From: Polytrichum commune
Lineage: Eukaryota > Streptophyta > Polytrichopsida > Polytrichales > Polytrichaceae
Reading direction: 5' to 3'
Assembly: GCA_950295325.1 (NCBI GenBank)
Contig: OX485804.1
Span: 49,774,429 to 49,838,428, forward strand
DNA: 64,000 nt
Below, in pieces: positions 1-14,300 of the stretch. A model generated the notes under the pieces. That model was not told where the DNA came from, searched no databases, and saw only the letters and a program-made list of their open reading frames with translations. Every line of letters begins with the position of its first letter. The first letter of the stretch is position 1. The position numbers and the translations under genes are program-made.

Positions 1-339
1 TTATGTTTGATATTGAAAACATATTAGTTTTCCTTCTTAGGATTGGGACAGAGAACTTGTCCTTGACTAGATGGGGGTTGAAAGCCTCGATCCTACACGA
101 TGACCTATTTTGAAGAAGAGAGTGCAGTGGTCTGAATTGGTTTGTTTATTACCTATAAAGAAATCGGAGATAGAGTTGCGAAGGGAGATGGCTTCACCTA
201 TGAGTTAGTCAAATACATTAGCCCCGCCCATACTAGAGAAACAAGTGAAATTTTGACATCACTTATCTACCCTATTGAGAATCACAGAACATGAGGGGGG
301 AAGTTTTCCTATAAAAAAAATTGAACAAATGCATTGTAA

Positions 340-1560
340 TGGCCAAAGCTGTGGGACTCTCTCAACTAGTGGGATCTAGGAACCTCTAGGAGGTTGATGC
401 CATTGTTGTCCTCATGGAGGTCTTGTCCTTGGTGAGAGTTGATTTGATCATTAAAATCACCTACTAGAACCACCCCCCCCCCCCCCCAAAGAAAAGATTG
501 GTAATCGACAAACTCGATGAAAAGAAGAGGGTAAGGATTTGTATTTGTAGATTTGTAGCTCTTGGCTCCAAAGAGTGGAAAGTAACATAAACCATATATA
601 TATATATATATCCACATATATATATATATCCACATTCATATTCATATCCATGGAGAGACCTATATGCTTATGGATCCTAATCCATATATGTGTGTTCGTG
701 TGAGAAGAGGGGAGATGTGAAAACACATCTGCAAATAGACATCCTAATAAATATAGCAATACCCACATGTCCTTGAGTAGTGTTGCCCAATTGTATGTTG
801 GCATATCCATATCGTGCAGTGGAAAAAAGACTATAGAGAAGAATTTTTGCTATACCTATTCCATCTTTCTCCCAAGTTTCTACTAAAAGTATGAGATTTA
901 TAGTTGGAAAAAGATTTTCTATTAGAATATTTACATGCATAAAGTAACCTCTATAGTTCCAAGACATGCATGTAATGGGGCACAAAATGTGAGGTTGAGG
1001 TTTGTCCCTGATGTTGCCTAATCGGATTTTGGAACCATCCTCAAGTACTATAATTTCTCCACGTATAATCTTGGCTATTTACCCTGCTTTCCAAAGCCCT
1101 TTCATTTTTTCCCATCTTTTTTTGTTGAGTTGGCATTTTGTCCTGATCAACTCTGAATTGTGTACGTGTTAGTTTCTTGTGGTCTCTCAAGTATGTTGTT
1201 TTCGTCTCCTAGTTGAGGCATTTGAAAATAATTGGGAGGGGTCTAGCTAGATTGAATTTTCCAACCCTCCATGCTTTTGAAATACGTGAAGCACCTCTAA
1301 ATGCGTGTTATAAGAATCCTTGGGTGAGTTGGAGAGTGTTCTCATGCTCACTTTCTTCCATATTGATCAATTTTAAATGTAGGCTACCTTTTCCTTTCAA
1401 TATCTCCCACACATGTTGTGTTGTTTGATCATGAAGAGAATATGCTTGGCAATCTTCTTTGAGTTTAGATGCCCATATAATAGCATCCCCAAGGGGTGCA
1501 CCTTTCATTATAACCAAGAGCCGCGTGCATTTGCAAATAAAAACTCCTATACACAAGGTT
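340..1560 (-). pseudogene. Decayed LINE (non-LTR retrotransposon), endonuclease region
   Basis: The minus strand carries broken frames of an apurinic-type endonuclease as found at the start of plant LINE ORF2. At 985-677 the frame has the typical opening MSWNYRG followed by LLVETW and a glycine-rich GHVGIAIF segment. At 480-366 the frame holds VVLVGDFND, the GDFN metal-site motif of the family. The two parts lie in different frames and meet at a run of about 15 C (473-487), so a frameshift is likely there. The 1556-1308 frame may be upstream LINE coding sequence, but I do not recognise it firmly. No reverse transcriptase follows on this strand, so the copy is truncated as well as frameshifted. 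Confidence 0.6.
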
Positions 1561-2369
1561 TTTTTGTAAAATAAGAATACACGTACAATTTCAATGATAA
1601 AAATACAAGTGACAATATGTATACATAAAAAATATATACATTCATATATATTTCATTTACATAAGTATATAAATATACATTTGAATAATAATAATGTACC
1701 TCAGTCATATATATAATGTAAAATCCTAGCATTCATTAATAAAATTGTTGAAGACTTTTTCATCCCCTGGATGTAACTCATAAGCATCTAAGTCTACAAT
1801 ACATGTCATAAAAGCTAATGCAATTATTACTTTTAAATGATTTATAAGATTGTAAGTCCACTTAATGTTGGTTCCCTTTTGATACCAACATAAATTAATC
1901 TTCATGCTTGATCCTAGAACTTGCAACTATTGCAATCCCTAAATGCTTGATCCAAATTGTTGCACACATCATAGGTTTACTAAAGATACAAAAAAAGAAA
2001 TTGAGAAAAATTCTAACTAGGAATCAACACCTTCACAATTTTGATGCCGCCCATGATCTAACAAAGGCATCAACCACAAAGAAGCGCCAAGTGTTCCACT
2101 TGCAACCCTAAGCAAGAATTAACCTCATTCTTACCTCAATCACCCCTTCCAAAACCCTAATACTGCCTCTTCCATACATACATGGATGAGATAAGGAAAT
2201 GAGAAAATTACTCATCCTAGTTTTATCCAATATTATTATTTATTCCATAAAATCTAGTGAACCTCCCATACAAATACAAGCGTTAAGTATTTTCTAGAGG
2301 TCCTCCAATGCATGTACATAACTACAAAGTATAATATGTGTGGCATACGCATATGTAGTACGAAAAAGT
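1561..2369. other. AT-rich non-coding stretch
   Basis: Low-complexity AT-rich sequence with short TA-rich runs near 1620-1720. I see no exon-like sequence or recognisable repeat in it. Confidence 0.4.
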
Positions 2370-3540
2370 TCAAATAAATACCCCTTTTGTACGCTCACGT
2401 ACACTCATACGTGTTATGAAGGCGTCTTTTTCATGGGTTTTTAAATGGTCTTGTAGTACAACTATGTCCCTTTCTAGCTTGGACATGTGAGAAGTGTCAT
2501 GACACTTTGATGTTGTCATGGATGTCTCAAAGTTAGAGATGTGGGATTCTAATTCTACATATGACTTTGAAGTGTGTAGACGGTATGCATTGTTTCTAGG
2601 ATATATGTTTTTTTCATGAATTTGATGTCTTTTCTCCAATAGTTTCAAATGTTGTTGTAGGGTTTGTACAATGCCTTGTAGATTGGTGACTTCACACAAA
2701 AGCGATGTGGTTAGCTCAATTAAACTATCCTCTTTGAGTGTGTTCCTCTTCTACGTATCTAAGATTTCCAAAGCGTGTGAGTTTTGCAAGAGAGTGATGT
2801 CTTGAAAAGTTTCACTTGAAGATGTGTGACTTGCATGAAGAGACTTAAGCTCCCACCAAATTTTTCCAAATTTTGTGCCGCCTATGAAATATCTACTTCG
2901 TGCATTGTGGTCCACAAGTGCTACATATTTTTCTTGAAGCTCATTAATGGTTGTTTGAAATTCCTTCTTGAATTTATGGAGAGATTTTTCTAGCATATTG
3001 TGCTCAAGGCGGTTTTGCTCATAAAGTTGTTCTAGAATGGCTCATTGGATCCTATCTGGTTGTTGCATAGCCACTCCCAAAGTGGAAGCCAAACCCTTCA
3101 ACATATATTTTGTCCAATTCCATAACAATTTCAAAATCAAAAGATTTGTTATCCAATGAAACTCCAATCTTGGAATCTGTAGTTTTCATCAATGAAGAAG
3201 AATCATTTATCCGTGTGTTCATCCTTCTCAAGATTTCTTTCTCCAAATCCTTGTTTGACTACTTCTTGATAGCCAATAATCCTATGACTTCTCTATCTTT
3301 TCTCGTAGAATCATTCAAGACATATCCTTGAGAAATGAGAGTTGTTCTTGAGGGTTGAGATGTTGCATATGACTTTGAGATCATGAATATTGGAACCATT
3401 TATAATCTGCCAACATACTTTGTCACATTCTATAGAAGTTGCATTTCCCACAGGCATGATCGGGTAGAACCTACCAATAAAATTTTGCAACTCATGTAGT
3501 AAGCTTGGGGTTGTTCATGGGTCTTGGACGCCATTGTGAA
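2370..3540 (-). pseudogene. Remnant of a coiled-coil coding frame
   Basis: Three minus-strand open stretches (3246-3052, 2996-2751, 2699-2370) are rich in Glu, Lys, Leu and His and read like heptad-type coiled coil (for example LQQHLKLLEKRHQ and KKEFQTTINELQEK). Further coding-like sequence continues upstream to about 3540 but is broken by stops and frame changes. There are no good splice sites to join the pieces. I do not recognise the family. It may be part of a repeat-borne gene or a dead gene copy. Confidence 0.35.
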
Positions 3541-4650
3541 CGAAGGAAGTGTTTGTGAATAGTCCTAGTACATATAATACATTGGATTGAGTAGGTTTGT
3601 CTTGTCGGAGTCAAATGAAAGTAGAGGTTGTGCTACTAGGGGATGTTGATAAGACTATGTATGTAAGACTTCTCCCACATTAGATTAGGGAGGCCGACCT
3701 TTCTTTGGGAGTTTCAGGTATGAAATGTTTGTCTACTACTTTGAGGAGGTTTGTTTTCTTTGATTTCTCTCTTTCACATTCAATATGTTATCAATAATAT
3801 TTTATATGATGCATGTTTGAAAATTGAATCTTAGATGATTCAATCTCATATGATAACTCCTACAATCCACCCTCAAGCACTTCAGAGAAAGGAAATGTGT
3901 AACACTTAAGTGGTGTCAACACTTTAACACCTATCAAGGTAGCATAGACAATTTGTAACACTTACATGAATGACACTTATGTGATTTTAGATTATTTTTA
4001 TAAAAAAAAAATTACACTCATAGAAATAATGGATGAAAATATGTAATATATGAATGTCATCATGCATCTAAGATAATGAGTTGTGTTCATGCGCCCCACA
4101 ATAGATTCAAGAATAAAGCCTCCGGATACCGGAATCCCAGTGCTTCAGACTAAATCCGAAGTCAGAACAACTGAACACAACTCATTAGCTAAGTAATGTT
4201 ATGATACGAATTATGGCAACACTATTTTATGCATTAACCAAGTCGTATCCACTGTTGTGGATAATTAATCAAATGATACTGAAGTTCTACGATTTGTTGT
4301 CATCCTCAATCTGATGTGAGTTCAACATTCTAATCTTAGGAGTAAAGTCTTTGCAATCCTTTACCCTAAAATATCAATAGATTCCAACTCTTTGTCTCTA
4401 ACTACTTTAATGCTGCTCTAGGTCCCAGCCTAGACTCTGGTGATCAATCTCATAACTTTGTATTTAACAATTGATTTTCAAGTTGGCAAACTTTAAGCAT
4501 AAACCTGAAGCATCAAATTAAAAGCCAAATAGCATTTGTTGTTGCTCAACATTCCCTCAATCATTCTTTACTTGGACTGATCATTATCTAATATCTCATC
4601 AGAGATTCTCACTTCTACATCATTCTCATCACCAGAGTTTGGGAAGTTTT
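3541..4650. other. Non-coding stretch
   Basis: AT-rich sequence without convincing exons or structured repeats. Short open frames here show no codon bias or motifs. Confidence 0.35.
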
Positions 4651-4654
4651 TGAA

Positions 4655-5275
4655 GCCTTAGTGGCTAATTGCCGGTAGTTGCTACGAAGGGTCGGATTTT
4701 TTCCAATTTACATCGGCAACAGCCGGTCTTTTGTAAAATCAATCGGCCAATTGCCTATATTTTCATATTTTCATTGGCCAATATCCGATTAAATGGAATT
4801 CATATCAGCACTAATTGTTTAAAAGATGTATGAAAAGTTACTAGAAATCATTTCTTAGTACAAAATCTTGAATAAGTGAAAAGAAAGGCATGTTCAAAAC
4901 TTTAAATTTGAAGAGTTAATATCCTTGGCAGGAATTAAACCTAGCAATGCCTTCACCGCTTGAAGGCCAAGGGTCCCCAATTCTTCATAGAAGCAATTGG
5001 ATTTGGTCATGGAAAGGTTGCTCATGACCCGGAGGGTATCGGTTATCATTTCCCGGGTATCGGCCAGTATTTGAAATTTGAATACTTCTTCCGGCTGAAA
5101 TCCAGTAACTCACAAGAAGAAACGGCTACATTTCCAGGACATTTTCTGGTCCATCGGCTAATTGCCGGAGGATTGAAATTACACTTGGATTGCCATCCGA
5201 TGGTTGGAAATTTGGACCTGCCATGAGGGGAAATCCATCGGCTGATAATGAACTAGCCGTCGGTTTTCCCCAACC
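4655..5275. repeat. Region of recurring ATCGGC / AATTGCC words
   Basis: The words CGGCTAATTGCCGG, CATCGGCAACAGCCGG, ATCGGCCAATTGCC and CATCGGCTAATTGCCGG recur at about 4668, 4708, 4741 and 5153, with weaker copies between. Some are near-palindromic. An 88-codon open frame at 4960-5226 (plus) overlaps them but has no recognisable domain. This looks like a diverged repeat or the end of a mobile element rather than a gene. Confidence 0.4.
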
Positions 5276-5279
5276 ATTG

Positions 5280-8200
5280 CTCATCACTAGACTTTTGCAC
5301 ATAATATAGCCCTTGTCACATCTACATTGATTTAATTCCTTCCCTGTTATTTGCAGCATCTTTCAGCCTATGTAGAATCACATTACATATCTCTTGTGTC
5401 TTCATAGCATATATTTCTTTCAATTCTCAAACTAATACTGTAGCCATGAAACTCTGTTTATTTCTCCATAAACCTTCATTCGCTTTGGACATAGAGTTCA
5501 TACGACTTACATTTTGTAATGACTTCCATTTTAATCATAATTGTTTATAAATTGTTATACTCCACTTATAGAGACAAAGAATCACTTATGCGTTCAAAAT
5601 TACACAAACAAGACAATTTGATCACACATATTGCGTTACAATTTATAGCAAAGTGAACCTAAATCGCCTAGATTTAATACATAGATTGTTCATAAGTGCA
5701 CAAGAATATCGCCACGAGTATTCAAGATACACTCATGATACACCCAAACACAAGATTTTTACTCAAATTGATAGCCTATGGGGCTCCTTGGGCCTTAATT
5801 GTCAACCTTATATATGTTTAATTTCCATGCAATTAGTTCCAAACGGTTTTCCACAATCAAAACTACTTCAGAATGGCTATGGCCTCTTAGTTCCAAATTC
5901 AATCAAACCTCAACTACCTAAGAGCTTATGAAAGTTGTTGTAATTTGGAAAATCCACTAGTAAACCCGAATTAAGAACATATTTCACATCAATGAAAGTT
6001 TTTTGCTGCTAATATACATATTGAAGGTCGCGATCTCTACATTTTTCAAATTTCATGGCATCTTGAGAAAAAATTGTGCTTTTTTGTTGTTATACAATGC
6101 TCATGTCGATGTGTACTCGCAATTTTACATGATGGATATGATTTGAACGACGAATCTCCAATACGACGTTATTTTTCAATGTGTGCAAACAAACATGGTG
6201 GTGCTCCAAGACATCTTGCAGTCCCATTGTGCATTTCATGGACATTATAAACAAGTTCATAAAAGAAAACCCATACGCCAACTCCACAAGTTGCACTTTT
6301 GCCTAAAGATGGTGGCCAACCACATGGCATGTGGGATATAGTTTTACAACTTCGTGAGGAATGACAACTTTTATATTTCATGAATTTCACCCTGCATTCT
6401 AACCCAAATGTTTATCCTAAAGAGAGAGGGAAAAAATAAAGTAAATAAATTATAAAATCGCATATCAAATTGTTTGTCAATTCTTCAAATCAATTATTTA
6501 CAATGGCAAGAGCAATTTCCAGTTGATGCTTGGGTTGGCACCCACCAAAGTCAATTGGAATAGACATAATTTAAATCATGGACATATGAAATAGAGCATG
6601 ACGTCGAAGGTGATTTGAATCCCCACAACATGGGTGTAGCCAATATCCTTCAATCTTCTCACATTTGTTGTTCTAACAGCAAATCAAAACTCTTTCAAGT
6701 TTTAATGGCCATAACATTACCCAATATGGTCCGGAAATCTTTAAAATTATATTCTTGACAAGCTAAGGATTTAGGTTGAGTTCCAAATGAATTCCTCACA
6801 TGGAATATCTCTAGGATTCAAAGAAGGATCCAACAATGACCATTGATCAAACACTATAGCGCCACTAAGATTGGAAAAGGCTATGAATAGTGGTCTTTTA
6901 GTAATATTATGGCCAGTATTAGAGTTTACCAACATTCAAATATATTGAAGTAATGCCAACCAATCTAACTTGCATGAAACATCAAAAAAAATCACCTTCC
7001 AAGACACACGCATAAAAAATTAATTAATAAATAAATAATAAACTACTACACATCAAAACAATATTTTTTCCTCAGTAGTTCGGACTAAAACATGAGACCT
7101 TGTTCACATTGATTATGTTGTGTACGCTGAATTTTCCCGTATATGATCAAATTCACTTAAAATTCGTCACCAAGTCAGCCCCTAAATTTGTAACTGGTTG
7201 TTATCTCCAAGTTGTCCTATGTTCGTGACTTGAATTTCAATTCTTGCAATTTACTCCTGCAACCTCTAATTGTTTGTTAAAGACATGGACATGAGACATA
7301 CATTAATGACAAACTTTGAAATTCCTCACGCATGGCAGTGCTCTTGTGCATGGATCTTTGGAATAGATTCCTCCATCTACCCACAAGTTAATACTGGTGA
7401 CTTTAAGGTTCCTATGAACCCCAAGTCTTGCTTCTCGCAAAGTTTTTTTCTCCATGTGCCCAATCCCTCTTGACCAATGGACCATATTTAGCACAACAAA
7501 GACGCTTGAAACACAACATCCACCTCTATTACTGACATCCCTCAAAGTCATTGCAATCCAGTGGCTCACACAAATGTAACCGCACCCATGAGAAAGCACC
7601 CACACTAGAACCCAAACCATCATTGAATAGGAGTTAAGAGCTTGGAGTATCCAATTGCCAAGCCATGTACCATGACCTCTTATTTGTTTCACCAGTATAA
7701 TCTATTGCCACCAAATATATTTTTATCTTTTACACCATGTTTTTGGCCTACGATATTCCTTCACAGAGTTTCATACCATGTCGTAGAAAGTTGAACCAAT
7801 TTGCACCGGACAGAAAAAGAGAAAGGAATGTCAAAAGTCTATTACCCTGACATGCGATGTCCATTCACCACCTCCCTAATGTCCGTGCCAATTTGCACCA
7901 ATTTATAAAGTTCAGACATGCTTCATCGTTGATAAATTTGTAGACTTAGAATTTCCCTGGGTCAATCTACTGCGTGCACAACAAAGCACTTCTACTGACA
8001 ATAGGTATATAAGAAGGAATTCAACGTAAATATAAGGCAGAACCAGAGTCAGGATGCAGAGAACTACAAGAGAGCTGATTATGAAGGCCACAGCGTCTGC
8101 TGTGAATAAAAGAACTCTTTCATATCAGGAGATAGTACATTGCAGAACCATAGTTTCCTAGTTGACCTTACCAAGATGCTGCCTAATTTGCTAACCAACT

Positions 8201-8333
8201 CATAGTCACATATAGTAAGTATGCGCCGTGTCCTAAAAAATGTTAAACTCAACCACTTTACTGCAAGCTCTCTCGATCCAGCATCCCTTTCTTTATGTGG
8301 TATATAACCCAACTACTGCATTAGACACCTAAT
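5280..8333. other. Intergenic region downstream of TIC110
   Basis: About 3 kb of AT-rich sequence. Short open frames (such as the 129-codon minus frame at 7692-7303) have no motifs and no plausible splice partners, and I treat them as chance. The part next to 8334 should hold the TIC110 3' UTR, but I see no canonical AATAAA close to the stop. Confidence 0.4.
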
Positions 8334-11300
8334 CTAGAAACTGAATTCCTCCTCCTCTAAACCAAGTGAGAACCCACTTGTAGACACCATTTCCGTCAAA
8401 CTCTTTGCTTGAGAGTCATCAATAGATAAAAGTTCCTGAAGCCGCGATGACTTCTCCTTAGTATGAGAGTCTTTAACATAAATGCAGAAAAGGTCAAGAA
8501 GCTCATCCTTAACTGCCCATGACAGTGGCGGTGAAGGGACCACCTTATCACACGCCAGTAAATTGTTCAGTGTTGCCACCTGACCAAGTTGAAAAAAACA
8601 AAGTCAGCACAAGGGTTAAAATATTTATAGTTATCGATAGCTAGAAAAAAACTGTTGCATGCTCTAGAAATATGTCCAGCCTCGAAAGACACGTTTTGGA
8701 ACTAAGCTAAGGTAAAGCTACAAGCAATTCCCGCCCAAAACCAACACCCTAAAAACTTGCATATATTTTGGCTCTGAATATGTCAATTGTCTTAACATCA
8801 GGCTCCTGTGATGGTTCTGGGTCACCTATCAATAAAAATTTGAACCCTTACAACCTTTGCATACGCACTTCAGATAAGACATACTTTGGTGGGTTGGAAT
8901 CCTGTCAATTGCTAATGGGCATCATTTGAAATTTTTTGATCAGATAGTAGTACCTATCCTCAGCGATTGAAGTGATGGTTTTAGCAGCATCTACCTTACT
9001 TCAAACAAACACATGAACTACATCAATGGGTGGACAAGAGTGCTAAAGGATATGTAAAGAAAGAATAGTAGAAAGTTCTCACCACATCACTAGGCTTCTT
9101 TTGACGTAGTAGCGAAACAGCCTGAATCAGAGAACTTGAAAGCCTTTCCTTGGCCAGGTCCTTCACAACCTTCATTGCATCGTCAGTTGTAATCCCCAAC
9201 TCCGCTGGTATCTTCTCATAAAGCTCCGCTTCGTCAAAGTCCCCAGTTCCTGAAGACAGGGTTCTATCAACTACCTTCTTAAACAGCTTTTGCCTGACCT
9301 GCTTGGGAATCATACCTTCAACATCAACCCCAGCTTCCCTTAATTCTTTAACTTCATCAACATTCAGCCTTCCTTGGTTTATGGCAGACTCAATTGCACC
9401 AGACATTCTTGTTGTGGTGATGCTTTGGATGACTTTCTTCGCTGACTCTGCTGGCAAGCCGAGTTGTTTTTGAAGCTCTGTCAGCTGCTCCATCCGAGCT
9501 TTGCTGAGCTGCCCATCCGCCAGAATGACCTGTGACAGATTCATAAATACAGGACATCTTGTGCTTAGAAATGTGTATGGGAAAAATATACTGCATAAGG
9601 GTCAAGAGTGTTCCAGGTCAGAAACAGAAAGACAAAACAAAGAACAAGAGATGGAGTGATGTCAAAACAAAAGAGGGAGAAGCTTTAAGACTCCCGCCTC
9701 AACATACCATGGATTATCTATAGTCAACATCTGATCATCCTCTCCATATTTTGCAAGGTTTAACAACTGACCTTTGCCTGTTGAGTGAAAGCTTGTTCTG
9801 CCAACCCCTTGTGGACATCAGCAACCTCTTTAGGGGTGAGACCCAGGATTTCGCCCAATTGTCCAAGCCTTACAAATTCGGTATTGTCTCTTTGAGTAAC
9901 AATTTGAGTCCCCATAGGCATTCCAGTTGTCTCACCCGAGAGACAGTAGATCAAAAACGTTCTATAAAGGTCAGTTCGTTCACGTAGTTCTAACTCATCT
10001 CTGATGGTAATGTCTTTCTGTGACTTCTTTTCCATTCGAAGTTCAATATCGGCTCCAGGCTTAGTTTTCTTCAGTGACTGTAGACTTTCCCATTCTTCGT
10101 TATCAAGGTCAACTACAGGTTCTGGTTTGTCCTCTTCCTTCTTCTCTTCCTCAACAGGTGCATCTCCACGAATATCTGCAATAAGTTCTGAAACCACCAA
10201 GTTGCTAAAGATGACCATCTTCTTAAGCTCCCGGGCGGACTCAACGCGGCTACCAGCAGTCTTTGATCTTTTCACATAAGTTAAAAATACCCCTTGAACC
10301 TGTGAAGGCAGACAACCACCTTTCAGTGCCTGAATCAAACACCTACCTGGTCCCACCCTATTTCATTACATTTGAAAGCAAAACAATAGGAAGTATGAAG
10401 AGTTTAAAGCACATTCAGTTTAAATGTGAGTGACTCAAGGGTGTGTACATAGGAAGGGATTGCAAAGTTAGGATATCCTTCCTGAAAGAATTTGCTTTAT
10501 GACCACTATTTAAAGTAAAGTCTTTCAAATTCCAACACAGAAAAAGTACAACACAAACTGAATTTGTTTCCATTGACCGTTGTGCGTAAAAACAGTGAGC
10601 TTAACTTTTTAGCATTTTCCCATTCATCCCATTACTTTTACCACATCGTAGACAAAAAGCTTTTATATCAAGAATCCTGTTTAAGAGACAACTTCAGTGA
10701 GCTTGTTGGAAGTCAAGAACTAAGGTTTCAAGCATATTTCAAGTGTCAATGGCAATCTAGCAGCAGTCCATGTATGTACTGGACTGAACCTTTAGTTTCT
10801 TTTGTAACATGTTCAGATTTGCCTAAATCCTTGCCCTCAGCACAATGATAAAAACTCATTCACAGTAAAACATATTCAGAATCTGAAGACTGAGAGTTGT
10901 GTAATAGAGTGCTAACCGCCTTGGCAGCAATGGTCATTGCAGACTCTTGTGTGAGACGCAGGCCTGTAACTCCATTCCGTACAGCAGCCTTCATATCTGC
11001 ATCGTAGCCATCAATACCTGCACTGATGGCATCATCCACTATCTGCACAAACAAGATACAAACAAGCTTGTCACAATCTGTCCAGAACAAATTCCTGATG
11101 GTCATTGCAGTTGATAGTGCAATGCCAAGGTTACAACGCCAAGGATCCATCAAAAGCAAATGAGCATCTGGTACACCTAACAAAATGCATGAAAGGGTTT
11201 GAAATAGAATACCTTGGTAAACAGGCGTCCACAAATTTCAGCATGGGCACGGTCAACAGTTTCTTGAGCAATACACAACAGTACACGCAACCTCAGCAAT

Positions 11301-14300
11301 GCCTTCACATCCTCGTCATCCAATGTCCCGTCTGCTACACATTGCTCAAGTTTTTGCCTGTAGATTTCTGCAACTCCAACATTTATCCTGGTTAGAAAAC
11401 CTAAGGAGTACGGCTTGATGTAAGACGTATATCTTGCTTTCAGACTATCTTTACAGAATTTTTTCAGAGTGGCTTGTCCTTGGATCCCCATCCTTTTGTA
11501 GAGTTTTAGCAAGACTTGTAAATGTAAGTGCACTAACAGGTTCAGATAACTGGCAGAAATTAGCACCTTCATGAACTTCACCAGCCTTTGCTGGGTCAAA
11601 TTGGAGTGTGTCACACAGATTTTGAAGGAACATTGCCTTGCTGGGTGCAGCTTCAAGGTCACCATTTTGCACTGCTTTTGCCAGCATACGTCTGTATATC
11701 TTTACAGTCACTTCTTGCATGACAGCTTCAGCTTCCCGCTTGCCCATTCCAAAAGTGTTCTTTAATTGTCCTAATGCAGCCACCTGTCTCACATCCACAG
11801 CTATTCCGTCAATGTTGCAAAACTCGGTGCAACACATAAATCTATTTTTAGTGACTTTTTTCAAAGAAACTTGTATCATGTCTGATTGTGCACACTCTGC
11901 TCCAAAGCTGAAGCAAAATCCTAAAGGGCACAACAATCAGGTACAGCATTCAGCTTCTTCCAAAATAGCATGCTTGGATGCAGTTTCTGGGAGTAACACT
12001 TGTAACTAAGACAACACAACCTTTTGGTATGGCAAATCAAGAGCAATTCAGTGCTAGCCAAGGATTGGTGAAAGTAACATTAAGCTAAATTCTTTCTTGC
12101 ACAGAAAGTTCTTCATAGTTGTCTTAACTCCAAGTAAATCTTATCCTGTACACCTCACATGAGGGCATTTGCAGACTCCCATATGCTTAATGTATGGCAA
12201 CCAAGAGGTACATAATTGGAAGGTTTGGAAGCCTTATTATAGTTGAGAGCTGAATATTGTACCTTGTTATCCTCCAATCGACCCCCGGCAAACGCTTCAG
12301 TCAGGTAGATACGATACAGCTGCTTGAGGTCATCCAGTTGCCGATCAGTCTCAAATTGTCCACCTAGAATAAAATACCCCACATACAGGTGACTTATCCA
12401 TACCATAATACTGAGGTAACTGTATAAAATATAGCCAAAGATTAATGGAAAGTTCAACCACAAATGATTTGGCCAGCTGGGGACAACTATTGATACACTA
12501 CTATAAAACAATGTCCTTATACCCAGGCAGATAATAGGCTGAACCAGTTAATATACCTAGAACAGAAACTGGACCAATTCCTGGGACAAGGTCAGAGGCG
12601 TCGGCTTGAGATGCTACTGAGGCCAGCTTTTCGTTGTAAGCAAGTGCATTGTCCAGCTCTCGCACTATCTTTGCAGTATCTCTGCAGTTCACATAATCCA
12701 TATTTGTTTCAATTGGCTGACACCTATGGACCTCCATTCAAGAAAGTCTATCACACCAAGATGACTTGAGTTGCCATCCCTTACTTTAGCCAATTTTGGT
12801 CTTGGCAAAAATGTTAGCAAAACTTGCTAGTGCAAAATCACTTCCATGAACTGTTATGGGATAAATTGAAACACCACTTATACAAAGAGTTATGCACAGC
12901 TCGTACTCAATAAAAAGCACTCACTTGACGCGAGCTCGAGACTTGAGGACCTCAAGGGCATGTGAGATGTGTTCTTCCAACTGTTTTTGAACATAAGTCC
13001 TGAAGACCTCAGCTGCAACCTATCACAAGAAAACCCCATTGAACTTAGGCCAAAAAATTGAAGTCAGCCACAAGAACAGAGCTTGACAACCTTCCTAAAC
13101 CCTCCAAAACCATTCAGATCCATCTCATACTTGCCACATCAGAAAGCGAAAATCAAGTGAAGGCATACATCAACAATCTCATTTGTAGTCCCTGAAATCT
13201 TCTAGATATTCATCTTTACTGTACATACTTTAGAAAACAAGTAAATGAAACTACCTCATCCGTAAGCTTCAACTTGAGCTGAGCCTTTCTCAAATCCTTG
13301 ATGTCCTGGACATTGATATCTGCCACTCAATCCTATACAGTTAGACAGAATCACATCTCACTTGAAACAACTGTTACTTTCAGGGAGAAAACGTAACTCA
13401 TGAAATGGGACAAATGCTACTCAATTCTGACAAGGTGCAATGATTCCAGATATCAGCAAGAGTTAGAAGTACACAGAGAATAAGAACCACTTCATATATT
13501 TCCAACCCACACAGCTCAAAATGTTCATATAAAGCAAACCTTACAGGAGGTTAGTTACATCCTTGTACAGCTCACTTAACTTGAAATAACTTTGTAGGGA
13601 ACTTCACAACAAGTCAGTGCACCAGATTACCTGAACCAATTTTGGTAAGTTCTGCATTAAAGAGGCGTTGCGCATTGTCACGGACTGCAACATCGACCTG
13701 CACTCAGTAAATCTTACATCAATTTGACATCCATGTGTGATAAACAACGTTGCTAAATGGCATAATGATCACAAATTAATGTATATTGTTACCTGAGAGT
13801 CAGTAACTTTGAACACCCGCTTCCATGGAAGAAGAAATTTGGAAGCCTCCCCAAACACCAATGTTGACACATATACCAACTTTTGAAATGCCTGCAGTCA
13901 TTCGACAAAAGTCTATCAAATACACAAAGAATGCAAATGAAGCATATATGGTGCATCAACTTGATCTCTAACACCACAATTCATGCAAGAATTTAATGTA
14001 GCCAGTATTTCCACTTAAGACTACCTACAACTCCACAACAATTCTACATTGTGGATTGATTTCACTTTGAAAATCCACCATCAACATACTTGTTAGATAT
14101 TGAATGCAGATTAATGGATTGATACTCTTGCTGAATACTACAGATTGTATAGATAGTGCTATGACACAAACCCCATGTAAGAGATTAACAGCATACCCTG
14201 CGCTCTTCCACAGCCCCTTCTCGATCTCCAGTCTCCATACGCTGTCGGAACATACGCCTGCCAATCTGCATCACAAGGGTAAAGATGCAAGCTTAAATGG

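Noticed and set aside
7303..7692. 129-codon minus open frame
   Set aside because: Trp/Val/Cys-rich, no motif, no neighbours or splice partners; chance open frame.
11177..11936. Long minus open frames in the TIC110 region as separate genes
   Set aside because: They are TIC110 exons read on into introns.
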